Below are positions 43,341 through 51,056 of a stretch of 64,000 nucleotides of DNA, in pieces; position 1 is the first letter of the stretch; each line of letters opens with the position of its first letter. Under the pieces are notes generated by a model. It worked only from the letters and a program-made list of their open reading frames with translations. It made no database searches and was not told the origin of the DNA. Made by a program: the position numbers and the translations under genes. The stretch spans positions 52,288 through 116,287 of the forward strand of contig NZ_LLYW01000002.1 of the NCBI RefSeq assembly GCF_001484195.1, read 5' to 3'. Source of the DNA: Thermococcus celericrescens. Its GTDB lineage: Archaea; Methanobacteriota_B; Thermococci; Thermococcales; Thermococcaceae.

Positions 43341-43700
43341 AAGAACCCCCAGCCTCTGGCGGTTGCCCTCGATATACTCGCGAGGGCTGTTTTATAGGTG
43401 AGACAAACGGAACATTTGAGTTCTTTTGTTTTTCGTAATTTTTAAATAGTTTTAGTTTGATTTTTGATTGGCTTAACAGTCCCTGATATGTGGGGTTTGT
43501 AAGCCCGAATGGGGGCTGTTGAAAGCTCTGAAGATGTGGGGAGTCACCGTTCCCCCCGAAAGCCAGCCAATGAAGACGGGAGGCTGGAAGGTCATCCGCT
43601 ACGATTACTTCAAAAATTTCAAAAGTAGCGGATAACCAGAACGGTACAGGAGGATATGCAAGGATTACTACGAAACCCTAAACCCTCGAGAAGGAGTTTT
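43341..43700. other. Intergenic stretch with a broken small ORF
   Basis: Between the ChrB remnant and the IS derivative one frame reads CGVCKPEWGLLKALKMWGVT, then WKVIRYDYFKNF, a TAA stop, and PERYRRICKDYYETL in the same frame. It looks like a decayed gene, but there is no good start and no family match. Nothing else is supported. Confidence 0.3.
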
Positions 43701-43885
43701 ACTTTTTTCTTTTTCAAGCTTTGTCCTTTGAGGCGGATGGGTAATCGGCAGTTCAGCCTTTAATTAGTCGAAACCCTTTTAGAAACCGGTGACGGGAGTA
43801 GGAGATGAGTGCCCGAAAACCTTCCCGCCACTGGCAAAGGGTTAACTCGCTGGAACCCCCGCCGTTCACGGCCGGGAGGAGGTCA
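43701..43885 (+). mobile_element. Short non-autonomous tnpB-element derivative, about 185 bases
   Basis: It starts with a degenerate left end (TTTTTTCTTTTTCAAGCTTT) and ends with an intact right end (CCGCCGTTCACGGCCGGGAGGAGGTCA). It has no tnpB. The middle (GGGAGTAGGAGATGAGTGCC) is shared with the 405-base derivative at 23.9 kb. These small copies keep the ends and right-end RNA-like region only. Confidence 0.65.
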
Positions 43886-43910
43886 GGAAGCAGATTGAAG
43901 AGGGAAAGGC

Positions 43911-44483
43911 TTAGCAGCCATTCTCCCTTTTTTCGGGGAGTACCTCTTCGATTCCGCAGTCCTTGTAAACCTTCGCAAGCATCTCTCCGGCCTTCTTTCT
44001 GAGCTCGCTGAAATACGCCTTCCCGCAGGTTTCCTCCGCCTCGATTGTCAGCAGGTAGGCGGTTTTCATGTAGGCCGGACCTATCTCGCAGTCGGACCTT
44101 TCTGCAATCTTCCCCGCTATGTCCACGAGATAGCCGACGAACGAATGGAGGAGCCGTCTGTAGTCGTTCTCAAAGCCATGCTCGTTGAGCCAACCCTTGA
44201 GGGTAAGGAAGACTTTGAATGCCGGCACCTCGACGTTTTCGTCCCCGTAGCGGCGGTATCTGATGAGAAGATACTGGAAGACTGAGATGAGAAACTTTCC
44301 AACGTCGGCTTTCGTTCCGCCGTTTTCCTCAATGAACTCCTCGAATTCCCTTAAGCCGGCTTTCCCGCTCTCGAGAAAGGCCATCAGCATGGCCGCGTAG
44401 GGTGTTGAGTACTGGGAGAAGTCAACCTCGCCGAATTCCGGAATCTCTGGAAAGATACGCATTATCGCCCCTTTGGTGTCCAT
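43911..44483 (-). CDS. Conserved hypothetical protein
   Basis: A 190-residue helical soluble protein (MDTKGAIMRIFPEIPEFGEV, then YAAMLMAFLESGKAGLREFEEFIEE). It ends with cysteines (DCGIEEVLPEKRENGC) and has two more (SDCEIG, EETCGKAY). No family recognised. ATG 44483 follows GGTGGAAGGA. Divergent from the PPC-domain gene across about 55 bases. Confidence 0.65.
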   Translation of the reverse strand: MDTKGAIMRIFPEIPEFGEVDFSQYSTPYAAMLMAFLESGKAGLREFEEFIEENGGTKADVGKFLISVFQYLLIRYRRYGDENVEVPAFKVFLTLKGWLNEHGFENDYRRLLHSFVGYLVDIAGKIAERSDCEIGPAYMKTAYLLTIEAEETCGKAYFSELRKKAGEMLAKVYKDCGIEEVLPEKRENGC

Positions 44484-44540
44484 TCCTTCCACCCAAAACC
44501 GTTAAATCGGGGGAGGCTTATTAGCTTTGAGGTGAGTACC

Positions 44541-44963
44541 GTGAGGTTCTCGAGGGGCAGGAACTTCCTGTTCAGGGTTCCCGAGGGGGAGGAGCTCCTG
44601 AAGTTCATAAACGAATTTGCAAAGAAGAACAACGTCCTGATTGGGACGGTCAGCGCCATCGGGAGTCTGAAGAATCCGAAAATAGGTTACTTCGATGAGG
44701 ATGCGGGTGAGTACAAGGTCATTGAGCTGACCGGCACCTATGAGCTGGTCTCCCTCGCGGGCAACATAAGTGTTAAGGACGGTGAGCCGTTCGCCCACAT
44801 CCACGTTGCCCTGGGCGACTCCGACGGCATGCTCTACGGCGGTCATCTTGTTGAGGGCGAGGTCTTCGTGGCCGAGGTTTTCATGCAGGAACTCCTCGGT
44901 GAGCTGCTTGAAAGAAAGCCGCAGGAGAACGGATTGGCGCTGTGGGATGCGATGGAACTTTGA
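44541..44963 (+). CDS. PPC/DUF296 domain protein
   Basis: A 140-residue PPC (plants and prokaryotes conserved) domain protein. It begins FSRGRNFLFRVPEGEELLKF, has TVSAIGSLKNPKIGYF and the conserved AHIHVALGDSDGMLYGGHL segment whose histidines in homologues bind metal. Archaeal PPC proteins are predicted DNA-binding or small-molecule-binding trimers. GTG 44541 fits the GGTG at 44531; an alternative start is GTG 44532. Confidence 0.85.
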   Translation: MRFSRGRNFLFRVPEGEELLKFINEFAKKNNVLIGTVSAIGSLKNPKIGYFDEDAGEYKVIELTGTYELVSLAGNISVKDGEPFAHIHVALGDSDGMLYGGHLVEGEVFVAEVFMQELLGELLERKPQENGLALWDAMEL

Positions 44964-45004
44964 TTTTTATCCTTCTTTGAGCAAGATTCCACGAGTTCTG
45001 GGAA

Positions 45005-45071
45005 AGGTTTATATACATGTTAACTATACCTCACATTGTGTTAGAAATATTTAACATTCGGAGGGATCCCG
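45005..45071 (+). promoter_or_regulatory. Promoter of the DUF2178-like/XRE pair
   Basis: AGGTTTATATACATG (about 45005-45019) is a strong TATA box. The leader carries a partly symmetric TGTTAACTATACC region and GGAGGGATCCC before the ATG at 45072. The downstream XRE regulator may act here. Confidence 0.5.
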
Positions 45072-45494
45072 ATGGAACTGACCGAAAAATGGGTGTCCGT
45101 GGCAGTCGCATGTTTGGCGGCGTTTCTCGTGCTCTGGTGGAGAACAGGATGGGAGGGAAGTGGCGCTTTGCTTGCGGCGATATTTGCCCTGATCGTTGCG
45201 AACCTCTTCCTCCTCGGATGGAAGGCTTGGGAAGCCAAGAAGGAAAGGGGGGAGGGCTTTTCGTCCAGGGATGAGGTGACGCTGTACGTGGAGGGTAGGG
45301 CCGCCTATTATGCCATGAACGCCGGTCTCTGGTTCATGCTGGCGTTGCTCTGGTACATGTGGGGCATTCACGTCTTTGGACTGTCACTGCCGGAACCCAG
45401 TGCCCCCGAGGCCATCACAATGTCCGCGCTCTTCATGGCGCTTCTCTTCCTCGGGCTTAAGTGGAAATTCGGCAGGACAGGGAACCTCGGGTGA
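45072..45494 (+). CDS. Four-span membrane protein (DUF2178-like)
   Basis: A 140-residue protein with two hydrophobic segments (about 8-25 and 33-48), a cytoplasmic charged loop ([21 protein letters not shown]) and two more spans (about 80-100 and 115-130). This layout and the coupling to a small XRE regulator is common for DUF2178 proteins in archaea. The role is unknown; the pair resembles sensor-repressor modules. The regulator starts 6 bases after its stop. Confidence 0.7.
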   Translation: MELTEKWVSVAVACLAAFLVLWWRTGWEGSGALLAAIFALIVANLFLLGWKAWEAKKERGEGFSSRDEVTLYVEGRAAYYAMNAGLWFMLALLWYMWGIHVFGLSLPEPSAPEAITMSALFMALLFLGLKWKFGRTGNLG

Positions 45495-45499
45495 GGGTG

Positions 45500-45703
45500 A
45501 TGAAGACGCGAATTAAGGAATTTCGCGCACGGTACAACCTCACGCAGGCTGAGCTGGCAAAGATGGTGGGAGTACGAAGGGAGACGATAGTTTTCCTTGA
45601 GAAGGGGAAATACAATCCCTCACTCAAACTGGCGTACAAGATAGCGAGGGCTCTGAACACGACGGTGGAGGAGCTCTTCATCTTCGATGAGGACGAGCTT
45701 TAG
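45500..45703 (+). CDS. Small XRE-family HTH regulator
   Basis: A 67-residue, single-domain Cro/XRE helix-turn-helix protein: [48 protein letters not shown]. The recognition helix is about residues 26-35. These minimal regulators in archaea are usually co-transcribed with a membrane protein, as here, and probably regulate their own operon. Confidence 0.88.
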   Translation: MKTRIKEFRARYNLTQAELAKMVGVRRETIVFLEKGKYNPSLKLAYKIARALNTTVEELFIFDEDEL

Positions 45704-45711
45704 TTGGAGTC

Positions 45712-46275
45712 TCATTTTTTGAGAAATTTCCCCCACAGCAGCGCGTAGTGCCAGATTATCATGGCGAAGATTCCGGTGAACTCGGCAATGGCGACGCCGC
45801 TGAAGGTCTTAAACGCCCACCTCGCGAGGAGAACTTCTGCGGTAAAGAGCAGAACGGTGAAGGCTCCGAATCTTCCCCGACCTTCGAGCCAGAGGCTGGC
45901 TCCGGCTATCAGGAATCCGACGCTCCCGGCCAGAAAGAAGCCCCAGCTGACGTGGTAGTGCGGTTCAGTTCCTTCCGGAAAGACCGCTATTCCCGCCAGA
46001 AAGGCCAGTCCAAGAATGAAAACGCCGATTCCAAGCTTGGAGACGGGATTTTTAACCTCCTTGAAAAGACCCATCACGTAGTAGATGGCGAGAACCGCGG
46101 ATATGAACAGGGGAACGTTCATTACCCAGCTGTGGGGCAGGCCGACCTTTCCCAGGTCGCTTATCGCGTTGTTCGTGAGTCTCCACCAGGAGCGGTTTAT
46201 GAGGATCGCCGCCCCTATCCCGCCGAGGGCGATTGGGGGAGAAAGAATGCCAGCCCACAGCTGGCTCTTTTTCAT
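45712..46275 (-). CDS. DUF998 membrane protein
   Basis: A 187-residue polytopic protein with six hydrophobic segments. Conserved DUF998 features are NRSWWRLTNNAISDLGKVG near residue 30 and GIAVFPEGTEPHYHVSWGF near residue 100. Function unknown. It starts at ATG 46275 after GGGTGACC and lies 6 bases from the end of the next minus-strand gene, so they are likely in one transcript. Confidence 0.75.
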   Translation of the reverse strand: MKKSQLWAGILSPPIALGGIGAAILINRSWWRLTNNAISDLGKVGLPHSWVMNVPLFISAVLAIYYVMGLFKEVKNPVSKLGIGVFILGLAFLAGIAVFPEGTEPHYHVSWGFFLAGSVGFLIAGASLWLEGRGRFGAFTVLLFTAEVLLARWAFKTFSGVAIAEFTGIFAMIIWHYALLWGKFLKK

Positions 46276-46281
46276 TCTCGG

Positions 46282-46590
46282 TCACCCTTCGTAGAAAATT
46301 CGGTAGTGCTGAACGTACTTCTCCTTTTCCAGCAGGAAGTCGTCGTCCTCAGGATAGTACTTCGCTATCTCCGGGTTCTCGCCGGCAAACTTCTTGATGG
46401 ACTCCATTGAGTCCCATATCGTGACGAGAAGGAAGTGGGCAACGCCTTCTTCGTCTTTCCTCATGAAGTAGAGCTTTAAAAGGCCATCAACGGAACCGTA
46501 GTCCGGAACCGCCCTTTCGATAAGGAACTTTTCGTATTCGTCCGCCTTTTCGATCGGCACCCTCCCGTGCCAGAGCCTCATAACGGCCAC
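46282..46590 (-). CDS. Dimeric alpha-beta barrel (ABM-like) protein
   Basis: A 102-residue protein with the ferredoxin-like pattern of antibiotic biosynthesis monooxygenase-type domains: VMRLWHGRVPIEKADEYEKFL, then GLLKLYFMRKDEEGVAHFLLVTIWDSMESIKKFAG, and EKYVQHYRIFYEG. These small proteins bind haem or quinone-like compounds or have no known activity. GTG 46590 follows GGTGATTTC. Confidence 0.7.
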   Translation of the reverse strand: MAVMRLWHGRVPIEKADEYEKFLIERAVPDYGSVDGLLKLYFMRKDEEGVAHFLLVTIWDSMESIKKFAGENPEIAKYYPEDDDFLLEKEKYVQHYRIFYEG

Positions 46591-46642
46591 TGAAATCACC
46601 CAGCATTATTCTCGGCCGCATCATATAAAAAACCTCCCGGGG

Positions 46643-47659
46643 TTACTGGGTAAGCGCCCACCTGGCGCTCTTTACAAGACTCACGACAGCAACAACGCTC
46701 GCAAAGGCCCAGAGGGCCATGATAAGGGCAACTCCGAGCTCTGGCAGCGCGAGCGTTTTGATTGAGGTGAATATGGTCGCGGAGATTACGAAAACCCCTG
46801 CCAGTCTGCAGGGCCTTCTAAGTTCGAGCCTACATTCCGTGAGCCCAACCTCTCCGTGCTCTCGGGACTTCTTTAGGGCGCGGTACAGCAGGAAGAACGT
46901 GGCCGCGTAGAGCAGCCAGATTGGGGCCTGGGCGGAGAGGCCAGGGAGGGCTTCCCTTCTCAGCAGGGAGCCGAAGATGATGTAATACGCGAGGAGAGCC
47001 AGAAACAGGGGTTTTAGCTCCTTTGACGTTGGAAGGAGCCCTTCCATGTCATAGCGTCCGCCTTTAAAACGCCCCAGCCAGATGTGTACGAGGAGGATCA
47101 GGAACGCCGAGGAGGAGAAAGTGGAGAGGAATGAATGGAGCGGTGATGGGGCGTTTGAGGATTCGACGATGCCGAGGAGTGTAGCAGTAAGGTACGGATG
47201 TCTGAGCACGATACCGGGAAGGATCCTCCTCCCCGAAGTCAGGAGCTCCGCGACTCCAAGGGGGATGATGAACGACATGAACGGGTGCCAGAAGAGCACC
47301 ACGACGAGAACCTCAAAGATTCCGACGCCACCGATCTTGAGGACGGAGTCCCACTCAGGGTTCCACACCACTTTGGTTATGTACGCCTCGTAGAGGCCAA
47401 AGAGGATTCCCGCGAGGTAGAGGGTCTCGAACCGGGGCTTCCCAAAGTGGTAGACGATTCCCGCTAGAACCAGGGTGTGGAGGCCGTAGAGAGGAAGGAG
47501 GGAAATTATTCCCCAGGGTGTAAAATACGGATAGAGGTATGAAGCCACCGTCACCTCGGCAAAGAAGACTGACAGCGAGGCGAGGAGAAACCAGAAGAAG
47601 TACCCCTGCATCCCCAGCCCGCCCGTTGTGTGTCCCATGTAGGTGTTTATCGGGCGCAT
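46643..47659 (-). CDS. Polytopic membrane protein of unknown function
   Basis: A 338-residue protein with about nine hydrophobic segments. The first third has LYLAGILFGLYEAYITKVVWNPEW, with charged residues in a membrane region. No transporter signature is evident. ATG 47659 has GGTGAACC before it. It begins 20 bases from the end of a small membrane protein gene transcribed in the same direction. Confidence 0.7.
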   Translation of the reverse strand: MRPINTYMGHTTGGLGMQGYFFWFLLASLSVFFAEVTVASYLYPYFTPWGIISLLPLYGLHTLVLAGIVYHFGKPRFETLYLAGILFGLYEAYITKVVWNPEWDSVLKIGGVGIFEVLVVVLFWHPFMSFIIPLGVAELLTSGRRILPGIVLRHPYLTATLLGIVESSNAPSPLHSFLSTFSSSAFLILLVHIWLGRFKGGRYDMEGLLPTSKELKPLFLALLAYYIIFGSLLRREALPGLSAQAPIWLLYAATFFLLYRALKKSREHGEVGLTECRLELRRPCRLAGVFVISATIFTSIKTLALPELGVALIMALWAFASVVAVVSLVKSARWALTQ

Positions 47660-47678
47660 GGTTCACCAACTATCAATC

Positions 47679-47867
47679 TTACAGGTAGTTTCTCAGTATG
47701 AACACGGCGAACCCCAGAGTGAGTATTCCAAGAATGATGACTATCACGGTTTCAAGGGTTGAATACTCTCGGAGTGCTCCCCTCTCGCGTTGGAACCTTT
47801 CAGTCCTTTCGCGGGCAAGGGGGTTGGACCTCTTAATGGTGACTTGGTCTGGGAACGGACCGCGCAT
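47679..47867 (-). CDS. Small single-span membrane protein
   Basis: A 62-residue protein: a charged N-terminal half (MRGPFPDQVTIKRSNPLARE, basic) and one C-terminal membrane helix (TVIVIILGILTLGFAVFILRNYL). ATG 47867 follows GGTGAGTCC. The topology suggests a cytoplasmic N-terminus. Function unknown. Confidence 0.6.
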   Translation of the reverse strand: MRGPFPDQVTIKRSNPLARERTERFQRERGALREYSTLETVIVIILGILTLGFAVFILRNYL

Positions 47868-47986
47868 GGACTCACCATTATTTTCTCCGCTCTGGAGATA
47901 TTTTAACATTTTGCGGGCTCTATGTTAGAACTTTAACTTTTGACGGGAGTGTACTCACGAAAAATGTTGGAAGAAGGTGCTCAAGT

Positions 47987-48445
47987 TCACCAACCACCAC
48001 CGCGGCCGCCGCCCATTCCACGGCCCATACCTCTGCCTCTTCCCATGCCGCGTCCCATACCTCTTCCCATTCCTCCGCCGGCTCCACCTCCCTCGGGGCC
48101 AAAAACGGCCTGGGTGAGCTCACCCCTCAGGAAGGCTTCGACGGCTTCTCTGACGGTCATCGTGGCCGGGGCCGAGACCATCCTTATGCCTGCAGCCTGG
48201 AGTACTCCCGATGAGTTGGGCCCAAAGCTTCCCGCAATGACAACGTTGGCCCCCTGGTCTATGCAGAACTGCGCCGCGGTAACTCCGGCTCCCCTCGGCT
48301 GGCTGTAGCCGGGGTTCTGGACGACCTGGGCGTTGGTTATTCCCCCGTTCTCGACGTCAACTATCGTGAAAGTGGGGGTTCTTCCGAATGCCGGGTTCAC
48401 CCTGTCATCGAGTCCTCCGTTTACGGTTGAGACTATGATCCTCAT
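47987..48445 (-). CDS. NifX/NifB-associated (dinitrogenase cofactor) domain protein with GMGRG tail
   Basis: A 152-residue protein. Residues 1-110 are the RNase H-like NifX domain (RIIVSTVNGGLDDRVNPAFGR, FTIVDVENGGI, VVIAGSFGPNSSGVLQAAGI). In nitrogenase systems the fold carries iron-molybdenum cofactor; in non-fixing archaea its role is unknown but probably metal-cluster handling. The tail has GMGRG repeats (about 120-152). A TATA-like CTTTTTTAAG and a GTGCATATGCAC-like site lie upstream. Thermococcus has no nitrogenase, so a different metal cluster is implied. Confidence 0.85.
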   Translation of the reverse strand: MRIIVSTVNGGLDDRVNPAFGRTPTFTIVDVENGGITNAQVVQNPGYSQPRGAGVTAAQFCIDQGANVVIAGSFGPNSSGVLQAAGIRMVSAPATMTVREAVEAFLRGELTQAVFGPEGGGAGGGMGRGMGRGMGRGRGMGRGMGGGRGGGW

Positions 48446-48487
48446 TCACATCACCTCCTGGAGAATTAGGAAAACCGAACTTAAAAA

Positions 48488-48506
48488 AGTTTGCATACGC
48501 TCAAAA
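48488..48506 (-). promoter_or_regulatory. NifX-regulon site A
   Basis: Read on the minus strand TTTTGAGCGTATGCAAAC precedes a TATA-like CTTTTTTAAG, upstream of the NifX-like gene at 47987. It differs from the palindromic core GTGCATATGCAC at a few positions, as does site D. Confidence 0.45.
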
Positions 48507-48755
48507 TGGCCTCCCCCATCCCCAGAAATGGGATCTCAGGAATGACCTGAGGACTAGAAGGGCCGCGAGACCCAGAGCGTATGGAAACGCCACAACGAAT
48601 AGCTTGAACATGAAATACAGGATCCCCACAAGGAAGAGCAGGTCGATTAGACCGTACGCGCCGCCGAATGGATAAAATCCGTACCCTGGCCTGCCGTATC
48701 CCCTTCCCATCCCTCTTGGCATTCTCCGTTCCTCCGATACGTTATCAAGGCTCAT
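48501..48755 (-). CDS. Small membrane protein with Gly/Arg-rich N-terminus
   Basis: An 84-residue protein: N-terminal MSLDNVSEERRMPRGMGRGY, a Gly/Tyr/Pro-rich stretch, then a long hydrophobic region (LIDLLFLVGILYFMFKLF and AFPYALGLAALLVL) that could form two spans. It lies between two NifX-like genes on the same strand and shares their GMGRG-type sequence, so it may anchor them at the membrane. ATG 48755 is likely, 48761 possible. Confidence 0.65.
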   Translation of the reverse strand: MSLDNVSEERRMPRGMGRGYGRPGYGFYPFGGAYGLIDLLFLVGILYFMFKLFVVAFPYALGLAALLVLRSFLRSHFWGWGRPF

Positions 48756-48779
48756 GCCCATAATGTAAAAAGAGAGGGT

Positions 48780-49398
48780 TCACCACCAGCCGTAGAGCCA
48801 GCGAAGGGTCCTCCTGCTGGGTTGGCCGGTCCAGGGGCAGTAGCCGAGTCTGGCTCCCCAGCCTCTTCCTCCTCTGCCCCATCCACGGCCGAAGCCTCTG
48901 CCTCTTCCCCAGCCACCACCGCGGCCCCAGCCTCTGCCCGGGCCAAAGCCGTAGCCGTAAGCGGGGTAGGCCGGGTATGTGGGCGTCGCCGGGTACGGGC
49001 CATATGCGGGAGCCGGCGTTGTCGATGTCGCCGGGGCAGGCGGCACTGGGGCCGTGAACTGGCCAACGCTTCCGCTGACGACGGCCTTTACCGCCTCCTC
49101 AACCGGGGTTCCCGGAGCGACCTGGTAGAGGCCTTATTCCTGCGGCCTGTATGGCTCCAAGGGCGTTGGGGCCGACCTGCGGTGCTATCACCGCTTCGAC
49201 ACCCTCGTTGATGAGGGTCTGGGCGGCCATTGGTCCGGCTCCGCCTCCCGCCATGGCGGCACCGTTCTGGATGACCCTGCTGTTGGTGACGTTGCCGTTT
49301 TCGTCAACGTCCGCTATGAGGAACGCGGGCGCCCTGGCAAAGACCGGGGCAACGGTGTCCTCGAGTCCCCCTCCATTGGTGGGTATCGCGATTCTCAT
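48780..49398 (-). pseudogene. NifX-like protein with GRGW tail, frameshifted
   Basis: From ATG 49398 (GGTGGTTGAG before it) the NifX domain reads MRIAIPTNGGGLEDTVAPVF...VEAVIAPQVGPNALGAIQAAGIR. At about 49130 the frame breaks: the predicted continuation LYQVAPGTPVEEAVKAVVSG, then a Pro/Ala/Tyr linker and a GRGWGRGGGWGRGRGF tail, is one frame over. One extra base explains it. The protein would otherwise be intact with about 205 residues, so sequence error and recent inactivation are both possible. Confidence 0.8.
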
Positions 49399-49427
49399 CT
49401 CAACCACCTCACTTTCATTCTATTATT

Positions 49428-49455
49428 TTGTGCATATGCACAGCATTTAAAGTTT
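49428..49455 (-). promoter_or_regulatory. NifX-regulon site B and promoter
   Basis: The palindrome GTGCATATGCAC (49430-49441), extended to TGTGCATATGCACA, lies directly downstream of a minus-strand TATA (CTTTAAATG, about 49446-49454) and about 32 bases before the NifX-like start. A protein bound there would cover the transcription start. Confidence 0.65.
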
Positions 49456-49582
49456 TCGGTTACCCTAATCCCACCGAGCCCCGATGATCCTTTCCCGTTG
49501 AGTATGGTGCTGTGGTGGTCATAAGAAAAGTCATGATGCAGGGGCAGTGCCTGGGGGCTGCCTCACGTTGCTCTTTAATCTG

Positions 49583-50071
49583 CTACCTCTTCACGAACCT
49601 GCCATCATCCCTGGCCTCGGGAAGCTTGTGAACGTTTCGCTCCAGCCAGCCCTTTCTCTCTACGGTTCTGATGTCAAACTCGGGCACGTACGGTTTTATG
49701 TCAAGCAGCGGCGTCCCGTCAACGATGTCAACGTCTTCGATGTGGAGCACGTTCCCATCGACGCCGATGAGCCTCACTATCGAGAGGCCGATTGGATTCG
49801 GCCTGCTGGGGGCACGGGTGGCGAAGACTCCGTGTTCCTCGTCGTCCATGTATGGCCTAACGAGGAGCTTTCCAGGCTTCGCGAGGTGGAAGTGGTAGAT
49901 TAAGATGATGTGTGAGAACCCCTCGATGTCTTCCAATCCGGGTGCGTACTCGGGGAAGACCTCAACGGTTCCTCTGACCCCTTTCGCCGCCGAGGGCTGT
50001 ATTGGAACGCCCTTTGGCTCATTGAACGGGCTGTGGATGACTCCAATGGGTCTGTATGAGATCTCTCTCAA
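49583..50071 (-). CDS. trmO: tRNA (N6-threonylcarbamoyladenosine37-N6)-methyltransferase TrmO
   Basis: A 162-residue TsaA/TrmO-family protein: ISYRPIGVIHSPFNEPKGVP, GTVEVFPEYAPGLEDIEGFSHIILIYHFH, and the hallmark GVFATRAPSRPNPIGLSIVRL at about 90-110 with DxxDGTPLLDIKPYVP. In bacteria TrmO methylates t6A37 of tRNA-Thr with SAM. TTG 50071 fits GGGGGATAG and lies about 30 bases after a TATA-like GATTTAAGG; upstream in-frame codons overlap that promoter. Confidence 0.87.
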   Translation of the reverse strand: MREISYRPIGVIHSPFNEPKGVPIQPSAAKGVRGTVEVFPEYAPGLEDIEGFSHIILIYHFHLAKPGKLLVRPYMDDEEHGVFATRAPSRPNPIGLSIVRLIGVDGNVLHIEDVDIVDGTPLLDIKPYVPEFDIRTVERKGWLERNVHKLPEARDDGRFVKR

Positions 50072-50195
50072 TTCTATCCCCCAGTTCCCATTTGAAGGCG
50101 ACCTTAAATCCTTTTGCACTATTGATCAGCCACTCTCTCCCCGGAAGTACGCGGCGTTGGTTAAGCTATCTTGTTTTACTTTAAGCTCTTTTGTT

Positions 50196-50243
50196 TACGC
50201 AAACGTTTAAATTCGAACTTCAAACTTCTTTTCGGGTGGTCTA
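50196..50243 (+). promoter_or_regulatory. modA promoter
   Basis: GTTTACGCAAACGTTTAAATTC (about 50190-50213) contains a palindromic GTTTACGCAAAC overlapping the upstream edge of the TATA-like GTTTAAATTC, and GGGTGGTC precedes the ATG. The palindrome is a candidate operator for oxyanion-dependent control. Confidence 0.45.
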
Positions 50244-51056
50244 ATGAGGGGTGTCAAGGCGCTGTTTTTCATCCTGGTACTCGCCGGGGCGGTTCTTGCG
50301 GCCGGCTGTATAGGCTCTACAAACGCCTCGGAAGATAGGAAGCCCTTTGAGGGTCAGACCATTACCGTCTGCTCCGGCGCAGGCCTCATGAAGCCTATAA
50401 ACGAGCTGATAGGAATGTTTGAAAACGAAACGGGGGTGAAGGTCGAGGTGCACTACGGCGGGAGCAGTGAAATCTTCGGCGTCCTGCAGACGACCTGCGG
50501 CTGCGACGTCTTCATCCCCGGGGCCTGGTACTACACGGAGCAGGCGATGAAGAAGGGCTACATCCTCAACGGCACCGTCAGAAACGTCACGGAGCACATC
50601 CCAGTTATAGCGGTTCCAAAGGGCAACCCGAAGGGGATTCACTCCCTCGAAGACCTCGCGAAGCCGGGCGTTAGAGTCGTCCTCGGCGACCCGAAGGCTG
50701 CTGCAATCGGCAAGGTCTCGAAGAAAATCCTCGAAAAGAACGGCCTCTGGGATGAAGTGAAGCCCAACGTCGTGGTTTTCACGCCGACCGTCAATCAGCT
50801 CCTCATCTATATATCCACCAGACAGGCCGATGCTGCGATAATCTGGGAGGACATGGTAACATGGGCTCAGGCGAAGGGCAAAATTGAGGTTGTCCAGATA
50901 CCACGGGAGCAGAACTCGATTAAGACGATTCCAACCGCGGTAACGACCTGTGCGGAGAAGGACGGCCACGTTGAAGTCGCGAGGGCCTTCAACGAGTTTG
51001 TGGCGAACCACACTGAAATCTGGGAGAAGTGGGGGTTCAGGCCATGGAAAGGTTGA
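50244..51056 (+). CDS. modA: Molybdate/tungstate ABC transporter binding protein
   Basis: A 270-residue ModA-like lipoprotein. The signal and lipobox are LAGAVLAAGCIGS; the mature part has TVCSGAGLMKPINELIGMFE and VHYGGSSEIFGVL (oxyanion loops), then CDVFIPGAWYYTEQAMKKGY and AAIIWEDMVTWAQ. It differs from the WtpA tungstate-binding proteins of Pyrococcus in its opening. Extracellular capture of molybdate or tungstate for pterin enzymes is likely. The permease starts 13 bases before its stop. Confidence 0.87.
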   Translation: MRGVKALFFILVLAGAVLAAGCIGSTNASEDRKPFEGQTITVCSGAGLMKPINELIGMFENETGVKVEVHYGGSSEIFGVLQTTCGCDVFIPGAWYYTEQAMKKGYILNGTVRNVTEHIPVIAVPKGNPKGIHSLEDLAKPGVRVVLGDPKAAAIGKVSKKILEKNGLWDEVKPNVVVFTPTVNQLLIYISTRQADAAIIWEDMVTWAQAKGKIEVVQIPREQNSIKTIPTAVTTCAEKDGHVEVARAFNEFVANHTEIWEKWGFRPWKG

